Source: Stagnihabitans sp038231395 (GTDB lineage: Bacteria > Pseudomonadota > Alphaproteobacteria > Rhodobacterales > Rhodobacteraceae). From it: a DNA stretch of 64,000 nucleotides. The position numbers were made by a program, and so were the translations under genes. Location: NCBI GenBank assembly GCA_038231395.1, contig JBBRLL010000002.1, positions 78,095 to 142,094 on the forward strand. Direction: 5' to 3'. The stretch's first letter is position 1; the number at the start of each line of letters is the position of its first letter. Under the pieces are notes generated by a model. That model was not told the DNA's origin. It did no database searches and saw only the letters and a program-made list of their open reading frames with translations. Shown piece by piece: positions 45,274 through 53,881 of the stretch.

Positions 45274-46869
45274 ATGCAGCTTTTTTTAATTGGGACTTTC
45301 CGGCTGATTGATAGGGACGGCATCGACCGCAGCCCCAAAGGGGCCAAGGCCTGTGCCCTGATGGCGCTTGTCTGCAGCACACCCGAGCGCCGCCGCACCC
45401 GTCGCTGGATCGAGGCGCGGCTTTGGTCGGACCGTGACCGCGCGCAGGCAAGCGGCAGCATGCGGCAGGCGCTGTATCAGATCAGGCAGGCTCTTGGACC
45501 CTACGCTGGCCTTTTGTCGGCTGGCCGCGACTATGTGACTTTGACGGGCATTGCCACTGATCTGGAATCCGATCCGGCGGCTGCGGCACAGGCCATCGCG
45601 GCAGGGCGCGAGTTTCTGGAAGGCATCGACATTCAGGACGACGCGTTTGAGGAATGGCTGACTGCGGAGCGCACCCGCTATGCCCCGCCCGAACGACCGG
45701 TGCGCCGGGCCGAACCCGGTGTGTCGCGCCGTCTGCCGTTTCTGGTTCAGGTCAGCGATATCGGCGGCGGGGCGGCGGCTTTCCTTCCCGTGGCGCTGTC
45801 CAGCGAAATCTCCCGTCTGATCGGTGATCTGGCAGAGGTTGAGATTTATCATGTGGCGCCGGGCAAATCGGCTGTGGTCATGCCGGTGCGCGGCCTGCGT
45901 CTGACGATTGAATCCGCGCGGTTTGGCCGCGACATCCATCTTGTGGCGACCATTTCCAATATCGCGCAGCGCCGCGTGGCCTGGACCCGGCGTGCAAAGT
46001 TCCCCGGCGATGTGACGGCAGCGATGGACTCGGCGCAGTTCGCGCGCCTTGTGTTTGAGGCGGCCGAGGCTGCCCATGCCGCCCTGGCCCTCGCTGTGGA
46101 GCCTGACAGCGAAACCTGGGCGCAGGGTCGTCAGGCGCAGGCGGTCCGTGCGATCTTTACTTTTGAGCGCAGCCAACTGGACCGGGCCGACCGCCTGTTG
46201 CAGGAAAGTCTGGATGTTGCACCATCGGCGCAGGCTTGGGCGTGGCGTGCCTTTTTGCGCCAGACCCAGATCATCGAGCGGACCGCTTCCGACATGGTCA
46301 AGGCTCAAGACGAAGCGGTTCACGCAGCCCGTATGGCGCTGTCCTTCCCCGGGCGCAATTCGACCGTGCTGGCGCTGGTGTCGCAATTGAGTGCGATGGT
46401 GTCGATGGATGCGCAGGCGGCTTTTGCGACGGCAGAGGAATCGGTGGCGATCAACCCGCTTAACCCCTATGGCCGGTATGCTCTGGCGGCGGCTTACCTG
46501 CGGGCTGGCAAACTGAGCGAGGCGCGCCACCACGGAAAAATTGCCGCCGACACCGCGTCCAATGCGCATAACGGCTTTTTCTTTCAAGGCATTCTGGGTC
46601 TTGTCGCTTTGATGTCGGGCGATATCGACGGCTGCATTCGGGTTTACGATCAGATCGCGTACCGCGCACCAAGCTTTCGCGCCCCCCTGCGCGGACTGAC
46701 CGTCTTGTCGTTGGTCAAAGGAGAGCACGACAAGGCCCAAAACTTTTCCGCAAAGCTGGGGAAAATCGAAGACGGCTTCAGTGTGGAGCGTTTGTTGAAC
46801 GACGAGCGCTATCCCGGCGTAACCTTGCGATCCATGGGCTTGCTGAAAGCGGCGGCGCTGCGGGTCTGA
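45274..46869 (+). CDS. SARP/BTAD-type transcriptional activator with TPR domain
   Basis: A 531-aa regulator. The N-terminal OmpR-like winged helix (LFLIGTFRLIDRDGI...KGAKACALMALVCS, residues 1-95) and adjoining helical BTAD-like part follow the SARP pattern, including LWSDRDRAQASGSMRQALYQ. A middle domain and a C-terminal TPR region follow (NPLNPYGRYALAAAYLRAGK). It most likely activates neighbouring genes by binding direct repeats. Four copies of one such repeat lie within 6 kb, including one in its own upstream region, which suggests autoregulation. The signal it senses is unknown. Confidence 0.75.
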   Translation: MQLFLIGTFRLIDRDGIDRSPKGAKACALMALVCSTPERRRTRRWIEARLWSDRDRAQASGSMRQALYQIRQALGPYAGLLSAGRDYVTLTGIATDLESDPAAAAQAIAAGREFLEGIDIQDDAFEEWLTAERTRYAPPERPVRRAEPGVSRRLPFLVQVSDIGGGAAAFLPVALSSEISRLIGDLAEVEIYHVAPGKSAVVMPVRGLRLTIESARFGRDIHLVATISNIAQRRVAWTRRAKFPGDVTAAMDSAQFARLVFEAAEAAHAALALAVEPDSETWAQGRQAQAVRAIFTFERSQLDRADRLLQESLDVAPSAQAWAWRAFLRQTQIIERTASDMVKAQDEAVHAARMALSFPGRNSTVLALVSQLSAMVSMDAQAAFATAEESVAINPLNPYGRYALAAAYLRAGKLSEARHHGKIAADTASNAHNGFFFQGILGLVALMSGDIDGCIRVYDQIAYRAPSFRAPLRGLTVLSLVKGEHDKAQNFSAKLGKIEDGFSVERLLNDERYPGVTLRSMGLLKAAALRV

Positions 46870-46875
46870 CCCATG

Positions 46876-46891
46876 CGTCACCGCACCGTCA
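46876..46891 (+). promoter_or_regulatory. SARP-type direct repeat, copy 2
   Basis: CGTCACCGCACCGTCA, 84 bp before the haloperoxidase-like gene. The spacing of the two CGTCA units is again 11 bp. It partly overlaps a 6-bp inverted repeat CGCACC/GGTGCG. Confidence 0.6.
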
Positions 46892-46975
46892 AAAAATGGT
46901 GCGATGATGCTGTGGGCATTTCTGCGCGCGACCGATCAGGGGTAGAACTCAGGAATAGTCCGGAAAGGAAAAGCC

Positions 46976-48106
46976 ATGTCATCGTTCAGCCATCACAGCC
47001 ATCACAGCCATCATAGCCACCACAGCCACCACAGCCATCACAGCCACCATGCCAGCGGTGCCATGCATGCGGCGGGGGACGGCTCCCCGTTGCTCAGCGC
47101 GGCCATCGGCCAGACGGCTGAGGGGATCCTCGGCTATTGGAACGGGCAAACCGACATTCCAACGCTGAAATTCTCGGCAATTCTGCGGGCAAGTCCACAT
47201 GCCGACGAAACAACGGCCCGCCTGACCGCGTTGGAGCCCAAAGCCCTGTTTGAAGTTCTGGCGCATGAGGCGATGTCGCTGTTTACGGTAGAACCCTTGG
47301 GCCCTTCGGTGATCGTCAAGGCCAGCGGTGCGCAACTGCTGGACATCACGCCGCCCACTGCGGACGCGTTGACGGCGCAACTGATGCATGTCCGCAGTGC
47401 CGCCGATCTGCGGGCCGACCGCATGGCGGAGATCCTCGTCCAGCAGACCGACTTCGTTTCGTTTTTCGGATCCATCTGCAAACTGGACTTGCAGCGGCGG
47501 CGTTGGACGATGACCCTGATGACCGCGATGCTGGACTGCGTGCTGGCGCAAGAGATGCGCATCAAGCTGTTCTGTTCGACGCCGCGCCCGATTGACCTTG
47601 CACCGCAGGTTCAGCCGATCATCCAGACCCCCGGACATTCCAGCTATGTCAGCGGCCATGCCTGCGAAAGCTTTGCCTTGGCCACCCTGCTCGCAAGATT
47701 GAAGGCGGCGGGCCCGATCGACCCGGCAACCCTGACCGACAATGGCGACCTTTTGCCCTTTCGTCTGGCCGAACGGATTGCGGACAACCGTTCAGTGGCC
47801 GGGGTGCACTACCCGACCGACAGCGCCGGGGGTGCGGTCACGGGCATCACGCTGGCGCAGGCTTTCATCGCCTATCTGTCGGACCCCGTGGTTGATGCGG
47901 CGGGCACGCCGACCCCAGTCACCGTCAGCGGCTGGAAAGTTGACGGCTCCGCATGGACCACGGATTTCCAGTTTGCCTTGCTGCGCCAGGCTTTTGCCGC
48001 CGAACGGGCCGGAATTTCACGCGGTACGCCCGCCACAATCGCCCAAGCCCCCGCCCATTCAGCGCTGAAAGTTGTGTGGCGGGAGGCTCAGAAGGAATGG
48101 GCCTAG
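46976..48106 (+). CDS. Vanadium-dependent haloperoxidase/PAP2-family protein with His/Ser-repeat N-terminus
   Basis: A 376-aa protein with no signal peptide. The vanadate-binding residues have the spacing of fungal vanadium chloroperoxidase: Lys and Arg seven apart in KLFCSTPRP (near 196), SGH in YVSGHACES (near 226), and Arg-x5-His in NRSVAGVHYP (near 272 and 278). The related PAP2 acid phosphatases share this site, so phosphatase activity is an alternative. The N-terminus has seven Ser-His-His repeats, which could bind metal ions. A SARP-type repeat lies in the upstream region. It probably halogenates or oxidises small molecules. Confidence 0.8.
   Translation: MSSFSHHSHHSHHSHHSHHSHHSHHASGAMHAAGDGSPLLSAAIGQTAEGILGYWNGQTDIPTLKFSAILRASPHADETTARLTALEPKALFEVLAHEAMSLFTVEPLGPSVIVKASGAQLLDITPPTADALTAQLMHVRSAADLRADRMAEILVQQTDFVSFFGSICKLDLQRRRWTMTLMTAMLDCVLAQEMRIKLFCSTPRPIDLAPQVQPIIQTPGHSSYVSGHACESFALATLLARLKAAGPIDPATLTDNGDLLPFRLAERIADNRSVAGVHYPTDSAGGAVTGITLAQAFIAYLSDPVVDAAGTPTPVTVSGWKVDGSAWTTDFQFALLRQAFAAERAGISRGTPATIAQAPAHSALKVVWREAQKEWA
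46988..47050 (+). repeat. Seven 9-bp tandem repeats encoding Ser-His-His
   Basis: Seven copies of AGCCA(T/C)CA(T/C) encode 14 His residues near the N-terminus of the haloperoxidase-like protein. Synonymous T/C changes between copies show the repeat is not freshly duplicated, so the peptide appears maintained. Confidence 0.9.
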
Positions 48107-48194
48107 ATCAGGCGGATGTTTGAGAGAGGGGTCTTCCTGATCCGGCTGGCTGATCCGCAGCCCGATGGGAAAAACCGGGCCGCATTTGTCCTCA

Positions 48195-50339
48195 TCACGC
48201 TTTGACCGGCTCGGACCTTTGGTGAGGGTTTTCGTCGCCTATCACCTCAAGGCCAAGCCTGCTGTCGCGCAGCCCTGCGGTATTGGCGTGCGTCAGATCA
48301 TCGACGACCTGTTGCAGGGCGCCCGGTAAGCCAAGCTTGTCGGCGACCCACCGCGTGACCAGACCCGCTGCAACAGAGGTGCCCGAAAGCCGCAGGCTGC
48401 GCGGACCGCTGGTCACCGAGGCGCCGCGCCGACCTGGCAGAAAGCGGCCCTCGTCTGCCACTGCCGAAAGGGTCGGGCCGTGATTGCTGACATGCAGGTT
48501 CACGCCATCCTGCGGGCGGCTGTAACCTTCGGCGGTGTAGGGAGATGGCAGAAAGTCCGTTTCACTGTTGTGATACAGCCGCCCGTCGGGGTTTGGCCGC
48601 GCGGCACCCACGTAAAGCAGGCTGCGGCCAAGCTTTCCCCAAGCGATGTCTTTCAGGCCGGCATAGGAATTGGCGGTCCCGGCGCGCTGGATCGCAGAAC
48701 GTTCGCCGGGTTTTGTATAGTCGCGCGTTTCGTCATCCCAGCCGTCAAGGTCGGCATCGCCAAGGTAGGATTGCCGGCCATAGTAGCGGTAACCCACCGG
48801 CGTGTCATTGCGCTGGACATGCAAGCCAACAAGGCAGGCGGGCACATCGCTGCCAAGCGTCACTGTCACCGTCCAGGCACCGGCAAGGGCCAGTTTGGCA
48901 AGCGGATCCGCAGGCACTACCGTCATCCTTGCCGTGGGGGCCACAGCCAGCAGCACCGGACTTGCCGTCCGTTCCAAGGCCAAGGGCAGAATGGCCGCTG
49001 CTCTGCTGTTCGCCGCCGGATCGCCAAGGATCGGACCGTGCCCGTTCCATGTCACTGTCTGCACGGTCTGCCCGTTGGGATCGCGCAGCGTCAGGGCAAT
49101 TCCCTTGGCATCCACCGGCACCCGCACTTCCAGAAAATTCGAGGTGTAGTCGTCAGGCAGGATGCGCCAGTCGACGGATTGGCCTTTGCCCGGCTCAAGC
49201 CTGATGTCGGCCACAAGATTGCTGCGCCACGCATTGCCATAGGCCACGACGACGGTCATCTCTTTGCCCTTTCCGGGCCCCAACCGGGCGAGGCTAAGTG
49301 CCCTGAAGGCGTCAATTTCGTAGGCGATGGCGTCGGCCACGGTGTTTCCCGCATCCCCCGGACCCGCCAGCGACCCGAGGCTGAGGTTGACCACAAGGTT
49401 GCGATCCTGCGTCAGGGCGTTCCAGACAATCCAGCGCAGGCCCATGATCAGAAAGGCTTCCAGCCGCCGCCCGGAGGTATCGGTGGCCAAGCCCGGAGCC
49501 AGTTGCACCGCCAGAAGCGGCGGGCCGCCCACCGACGGATCGGCCCCGGCGGCTGTGTCCAGCATATGCGTGCCATGTGCGGTGCTGGTCTTGGTCGCTT
49601 GCTGTGCGGGCAGCGGATAAAGGTCATCGGCGCTCTGGCGATAAAGCGCCGCTTCTGACTGACCACTGGCGAGGGCTGCGTTGATGGCGGCGGCACTCCA
49701 AAACCCGCGGGGGGGCGCGTCGGCCGGGCTGACAGCTTCCAGACGCACTTGGGCTTCCGCCTGATTGTTCAATATGATTTCCCGGAAATGCACTTCTGAT
49801 TGCAGCCAGACAGCCAGAAAGCGGGTCTGCAGTGTTCCAGAGGCAGACTTGCAGAACCGTGCGTTGAGAAAAGCGATCCCATCATCAATGATGCCGATGA
49901 TCGGCGCGTTCTTTGCCGGGTCCGGCTGGCCCGGATTTTCGGGCTGAACAACGACCGCCACTGCTTCTTTACCAGAGGGCAGTGGCCCCTCGAAGGGTTT
50001 TCCAATCAGGATGACGCGCAGGTCAAACCCATCGTAGTTGGCTGTTGCAAGTGCCTTCAAAGTGGACCGCTGCGCAAACAGCATCAGGCGCGCAAAGCTG
50101 CGGCCCGCAATGACAATCTCTCGCTGCAGACGGTTCAGCTCGAGGGGAAGAATGGCGATCTCACCCGTCCGGTAGGTCTTGATGTCGTTTAGCCAGACGT
50201 CAACGGCACTGGCGAAACTGCTCTTGTTTTCGCCCTTGGCGGAGAGTTCAACAAGCGTGGTGATCCACGGCGACTGATCCGGGCTGTGCAGCTCTTCCCA
50301 TTCCGGGTAGCCGTCGAACGCGTCATTCGAATGTGCCAT
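48195..50339 (-). CDS. Subtilisin-family (S8) serine protease
   Basis: A 714-aa protein with the S8 catalytic triad: Asp in IIGIIDDGIAF (near residue 152), His in HGTHMLDTAAG (His 255) and Ser in LSGTSVAAGLVTR (near 656), plus the oxyanion Asn in VVAYGNAWRS. A large insert separates Asp and His. There is no signal peptide; the first about 145 residues form a separate domain that may act as a propeptide or adaptor. It lies 25 bp after the methyltransferase gene and probably shares its promoter. Related S8 proteases occur near contractile injection systems, which may be relevant since such genes lie 4 kb away. The target is unknown. Confidence 0.83.
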   Translation of the reverse strand: MAHSNDAFDGYPEWEELHSPDQSPWITTLVELSAKGENKSSFASAVDVWLNDIKTYRTGEIAILPLELNRLQREIVIAGRSFARLMLFAQRSTLKALATANYDGFDLRVILIGKPFEGPLPSGKEAVAVVVQPENPGQPDPAKNAPIIGIIDDGIAFLNARFCKSASGTLQTRFLAVWLQSEVHFREIILNNQAEAQVRLEAVSPADAPPRGFWSAAAINAALASGQSEAALYRQSADDLYPLPAQQATKTSTAHGTHMLDTAAGADPSVGGPPLLAVQLAPGLATDTSGRRLEAFLIMGLRWIVWNALTQDRNLVVNLSLGSLAGPGDAGNTVADAIAYEIDAFRALSLARLGPGKGKEMTVVVAYGNAWRSNLVADIRLEPGKGQSVDWRILPDDYTSNFLEVRVPVDAKGIALTLRDPNGQTVQTVTWNGHGPILGDPAANSRAAAILPLALERTASPVLLAVAPTARMTVVPADPLAKLALAGAWTVTVTLGSDVPACLVGLHVQRNDTPVGYRYYGRQSYLGDADLDGWDDETRDYTKPGERSAIQRAGTANSYAGLKDIAWGKLGRSLLYVGAARPNPDGRLYHNSETDFLPSPYTAEGYSRPQDGVNLHVSNHGPTLSAVADEGRFLPGRRGASVTSGPRSLRLSGTSVAAGLVTRWVADKLGLPGALQQVVDDLTHANTAGLRDSRLGLEVIGDENPHQRSEPVKA

Positions 50340-50364
50340 TGTGCTACCTCGTCAAAGGGCCGAA

Positions 50365-51345
50365 CTACCTGTTCCTCGTCAATTCCAGAAAGACCAACTG
50401 GCGCGAGGGTTCACGATAAACCCGGATTGCGCAAGATGGATCTGCCCGCTGTGCAAGCCGCTGCATGTCATGCTCGTCACGGTAGATAAGTTTCCAGTCC
50501 ATGAACGCCTCCATATAGCCGCGGTCGGCAGCGTCTGGGGCAAAGTTGCAGACCAAAAGCCGCCCCCCCGGGCGCACCATCGCGACCTGCAAGGCCAAAA
50601 GCTTTTCGGCGGTTGTATCGGTTAGGGAATCGTACAGCCCCAAGGCATAGGTCGCATCGAACGGCGCAACTTCCGGCGCAGCCGACAGCAGGTCATGCAC
50701 CGATTGGCAGCGGGTTTCGACCTCTGGCAAGCGCGCCCCGATGCACTCCAGCGCCGCTTGATCGGCATCCAGCGCAAGGACACGGCCAGCAATGCCAAAC
50801 TCGCAAGCCAGAACGCCCCCCACCTCACGCAAGTGGCCTGCCGCGATGACCAGAACGCGGGGCCGGTTGGCCGTCAGCAGAACTTCTCGCAGGAATTCCT
50901 CGGCCAACTGCCTGCGAAACCGCACGGCCTTGCACAGCGGGCGGATCTGAATGGCCGAAAAGATCCTCCGCCCGATGGCTGACGTGTTGGCGAGGGCCTT
51001 GCCGCAATAGCCCTGCGCATAGATGAAGTCGGTCAGCCCGGCTTCGCCGGCAAAGCCGCGTGGCCGGTGATAGGACCAGCAGGTAAAAGGGTCCTTCAGC
51101 AGGATCGGCAGCAGGGGAGAGCTGCGCAGCGTCAGGATGGCCGCTTCCCAGTCCGTCGGGGTCAGGCTGTCGCGCAGCGCCGTCAGGTCACGGGAAAGCT
51201 TGTCAATCACCCCGGCCACCACCGAAAGGTCATCGCTCACAAGTTTCCCGCTCCATTCTGCGATGGTGGCCTGAACGCTATGGATCAAGGTGCTCAGTCC
51301 TTTCCAAATACCCGGTGCTGCCGCGACAAGACCGCTCGGCTGCAT
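50365..51345 (-). CDS. SAM-dependent methyltransferase, PhcB-like
   Basis: A 326-aa protein whose C-terminal half is a class I SAM-binding fold (VLVIAAGHLREVGGVLA, then LALDADQAALECIG and VRPGGRLLVCNF). The preceding segment DPFTCWSYHRPRGFAGEAGL resembles the PRGYAGD motif of proteins annotated as 3-hydroxypalmitate methyl ester (PhcB-type) synthases. I infer it could methylate a fatty-acid-like or other small molecule. It has no signal peptide. It faces the DUF1906 gene across a 128-bp spacer with two SARP-type repeats, and the S8 protease gene follows downstream. Confidence 0.68.
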   Translation of the reverse strand: MQPSGLVAAAPGIWKGLSTLIHSVQATIAEWSGKLVSDDLSVVAGVIDKLSRDLTALRDSLTPTDWEAAILTLRSSPLLPILLKDPFTCWSYHRPRGFAGEAGLTDFIYAQGYCGKALANTSAIGRRIFSAIQIRPLCKAVRFRRQLAEEFLREVLLTANRPRVLVIAAGHLREVGGVLACEFGIAGRVLALDADQAALECIGARLPEVETRCQSVHDLLSAAPEVAPFDATYALGLYDSLTDTTAEKLLALQVAMVRPGGRLLVCNFAPDAADRGYMEAFMDWKLIYRDEHDMQRLAQRADPSCAIRVYREPSRQLVFLELTRNR

Positions 51346-51366
51346 GTGTCAAAGGGTACCTTTCAG

Positions 51367-51382
51367 CGTCATTGCAGCGTCA
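51367..51382 (+). promoter_or_regulatory. SARP-type direct repeat, copy 3
   Basis: CGTCATTGCAGCGTCA, 11-bp period, in the spacer between the methyltransferase and DUF1906 genes. It is 21 bp from the methyltransferase start and 91 bp from the DUF1906 start. Confidence 0.62.
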
Positions 51383-51412
51383 TCGGATGGCGGGGGCGTT
51401 TGAACGGTCCTT

Positions 51413-51428
51413 TGACGCTGCGATGACG
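51413..51428 (-). promoter_or_regulatory. SARP-type direct repeat, copy 4 (opposite orientation)
   Basis: Read on the minus strand this is CGTCATCGCAGCGTCA, identical to copy 3 at 15 of 16 positions. Copies 3 and 4 face each other in the divergent spacer, as if one serves each gene. Confidence 0.62.
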
Positions 51429-51473
51429 TCGCATCGGTTAAATCACGGCAGTCTCAACCTACAGGAGGACTTC

Positions 51474-52340
51474 ATGCAGCGAATCATCGATACCAACGTC
51501 AATGTTTCCGCCTTTGCCGGCGCGCTGAAATCGGCCGGGGTCGGCACCGTCATCCGCTACTATTGCAAGGGCGTTTCCAAACGCCTTGGGCCGGATGAAG
51601 CGCAAACCCTCGCCGCAGCGGGCCTGTCGCTGGCCGTGGTCTATGAAGACCGCGCCGGGGCTGAAAATCTGGGTGGCAGCATCGCCGATCTGACCGCCAC
51701 GACCGGGGCAGCCGACGCGCTGCGTGCGCTGGAGCAGGCCCATGCGGTTGGCCAGTCGGCTGGCTCTGCGATCTATTTTGCCGTTGACCGCGATTTCGTG
51801 AAACCGTCCGAGCTCGCCTCGATCAAGGACTACTTTGCCGCGGTGAAAGACCAGATCGGCGGGCGCTACAAGATCGGGGTCTATGGGTCAGGTCTGGTCT
51901 CGTTGATGGTTGAGGGTGCCGGGCTGGTCGACTACATCTGGCTGTCGCTGTCAACCGGCTGGACGGGCTATCAGAAATGTGCAGCATCGGGCAAGACCAC
52001 TTTGCTGCAAAAGTCCGACAAAGCCTGGCCCGGTGGCGGCTTCAGCTATGACGAAAACGTGCCCGCGCAGGGCGTCACGGACATCGGTGCGTTCGCTCTG
52101 GGCGGTGGCGTGGCTCCGGTGGAACCCGCACCGACCGGTACGCTTTTTTCGGTGAATGCCCGGGGCGGATTGAACTTGCGGCGCGGGCCTGGAGTGCAGT
52201 TTGAGGTCGCCCGCACGCTGGTCTTTGGCACGATCGTTCATGGCATGTCGCAGGTTGAAGGCTGGACCTTGGTGGATATTGAAGGCGACGGGCAGGCGGA
52301 TGGCTATCTGTCGACGGGGTTTCTGACCCACCTTGCATGA
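51474..52340 (+). CDS. DUF1906 (glycoside-hydrolase-like) protein with SH3b domain
   Basis: The ATG at 51474 has an AGGAGG site; the frame from 51315 is not used. The 288-aa protein begins with a DUF1906/Rv2525c-like TIM-barrel domain (VIRYYCKGVSKRLGPDEAQT, then GSAIYFAVDRDFVKPSELAS and YKIGVYGSGLVS; residues 5-200) and ends with a bacterial SH3 domain (LNLRRGPGVQFEVARTLVFG, residues 220-285). It has no classical signal peptide. The combination suggests a cell-wall-acting lysozyme-like enzyme. Two SARP-type repeats precede it, so it may act together with the protease or with the nearby injection-system genes. Confidence 0.78.
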   Translation: MQRIIDTNVNVSAFAGALKSAGVGTVIRYYCKGVSKRLGPDEAQTLAAAGLSLAVVYEDRAGAENLGGSIADLTATTGAADALRALEQAHAVGQSAGSAIYFAVDRDFVKPSELASIKDYFAAVKDQIGGRYKIGVYGSGLVSLMVEGAGLVDYIWLSLSTGWTGYQKCAASGKTTLLQKSDKAWPGGGFSYDENVPAQGVTDIGAFALGGGVAPVEPAPTGTLFSVNARGGLNLRRGPGVQFEVARTLVFGTIVHGMSQVEGWTLVDIEGDGQADGYLSTGFLTHLA

Positions 52341-52681
52341 CCTGCAAAGCCAGCGCCTTTGACTGCCCCCCCGCAAATCTTTGCCGTGCCGGGGGCAATT
52401 AATTCCAGTTCGCCCGCAACCCTTGATCGGGTCGGACTGCCGTGAGCGCGTCAAAGGGTTGCTGGGGGCAGTTTGCCCGCCGTTTCGCGCGCGACACTGG
52501 CCACAAAAGTCTGCTTCCGATTGCTTCGGTCACCCCACTGCGTTTGCCAAACTGGCCTCAGCCTGTCTGAAGCTGTAGTGTCCGGTCCGGATCAGCCTTG
52601 CGTGCGTCAGGAGGCGTAGCCAAAGTCTGTCCCGATCCGGCAATGCCATGCGTCTGAGTGCAGCGCCCTTGATATCTCACG
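52341..52681. other. 341-bp gene-free stretch with nested inverted repeats (52362-52472)
   Basis: No gene is supported. Between the convergent DUF1906 and MFS genes a compact region can fold: GCCCCC (52365-52370) with GGGGGC (52391-52396) as a local hairpin; alternatively ACTGCCCCC (52362-52370) with GGGGGCAGT (52464-52472) around GCAACCC (52416-52422) with GGGTTGC (52456-52462). It may be a terminator region or a structured RNA. Confidence 0.45.
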
Positions 52682-53881
52682 CTATTTTTTGCCGCCCTCG
52701 TCGATTTTCGGCAAAAACCACGCCATCAGACCGGCAAGCGGCAAGAACGAACAGAGCCAAAACACCCTCTCAACCCCGTAGTTGTCTGCCATCAACCCAA
52801 GCAGCGCAGCAGCGATGCCGCCAAAGCCGAAGTTGAGCCCATAAAACAGCCCGCCGATCAGCCCGATGCGGTTGGGCAAAAGATCCATAGCATAGATCAG
52901 GATCGACGCAAAAGCGCTGGCCATGACAAGGTTGATCATGACCGTCAGAACGCCGGTCCAGAACAGATCGGCATAAGGCAGCAGCAATGTCAGCGGCAAC
53001 GGCCCCAGCACCGAAATCCAGATGATCTGGTAGCGCCCGATCCGGTCGCCAACGATCCCGCCAATCAACACACCCGCGGCCGCCGCCAGAACGAAGATGA
53101 ACAGCATCAACTGCGCTGACGGAATGGACAGGCCAAACCGCTCGATCAGGTAAAAGGTGTAGAACGACCGGAAACTTTCTTCATAGGTGTTCTTGGTGAA
53201 CATCAGAAACGTCAGCACGGCCACGCCCGTGGCAACCGTGCGGGGCGCAATCAAAGCCGCCCCGGTGCCGTGCTTGCGGTTCGCCTGCATTGCCATGAAT
53301 GCCGCGCGGATCAGGCGCTGCTTGCTGCCGATCCACGTCAACAGGACCATCGCCAGAAGTGCGGCGGCAGAGAACCAGGCAAGACTCGGCTGCCCCCAGG
53401 GTACGATGATGAGTGCGGCAAAGACCGGCCCAAGCGCCCCTCCGGTCTGGCCGCCGACCTGAAAGATGCCCTGCGCAAGCCCTTGACGCCCGCCTGCGGC
53501 ATAGCGCGCCATCCGGGTCGCCTCTGGGTGAAAGATCGACGAACCGATGCCGACCAGAGCGACCGAGATCAAAATCATCGCATAGGTCTGCGCATAGGCC
53601 AAGCTGACCAGCCCGGACAGCGTGAACATCATTCCAACCACCGGAGAATAGGGCGCAGGATGACGGTCAGATACCATGCCGATGACCGGTTGCAGCATGG
53701 CCCCGGCGATCTGGAATGTCAGGGTAATCATACCGATATGGACGAAATCCAGCGCATAGGCCTGCTTGAGGAGCGGATAGGCCGCCGGGATCAGCGATTG
53801 CATCATATCGTTGAGAAGATGGGTAAGACCCAGGACAGCCAATACGGCCAAATGGGTTCCCGAACGTGAGGCAATCGTCAT
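52682..53881 (-). CDS. MFS exporter, fosmidomycin-resistance (Fsr) type
   Basis: A protein of about 399 aa with twelve membrane helices. I use the ATG at 53881 rather than the GTG at 53929, because it places the first helix normally and the longer frame adds a polar leader. Diagnostic stretches are GLTHLLNDMMQSLIPAAYPL in helix 1 and SIFHPEATRMARYAAGGRQG after helix 4, both typical of Fsr proteins. It is expected to export fosmidomycin-like or other small toxic compounds by proton antiport. It is a single gene. Confidence 0.85.
   Translation of the reverse strand: MTIASRSGTHLAVLAVLGLTHLLNDMMQSLIPAAYPLLKQAYALDFVHIGMITLTFQIAGAMLQPVIGMVSDRHPAPYSPVVGMMFTLSGLVSLAYAQTYAMILISVALVGIGSSIFHPEATRMARYAAGGRQGLAQGIFQVGGQTGGALGPVFAALIIVPWGQPSLAWFSAAALLAMVLLTWIGSKQRLIRAAFMAMQANRKHGTGAALIAPRTVATGVAVLTFLMFTKNTYEESFRSFYTFYLIERFGLSIPSAQLMLFIFVLAAAAGVLIGGIVGDRIGRYQIIWISVLGPLPLTLLLPYADLFWTGVLTVMINLVMASAFASILIYAMDLLPNRIGLIGGLFYGLNFGFGGIAAALLGLMADNYGVERVFWLCSFLPLAGLMAWFLPKIDEGGKK

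Noticed and set aside
45286..46881. Minus-strand frame of 531 codons opposite the SARP regulator
   Set aside because: Same length as the true gene because of codon bias; no recognisable protein features.
46988..47050. Short regular repeat considered as a CRISPR-like array
   Set aside because: The 9-bp units are contiguous, without spacers, and encode Ser-His-His in frame inside a gene.
48480..49658. Long plus-strand frame (392 codons) opposite the S8 protease
   Set aside because: It is antisense to a gene with intact catalytic motifs; its translation is low-complexity, His/Arg/Gln-rich, as expected of the shadow frame of high-G+C DNA.
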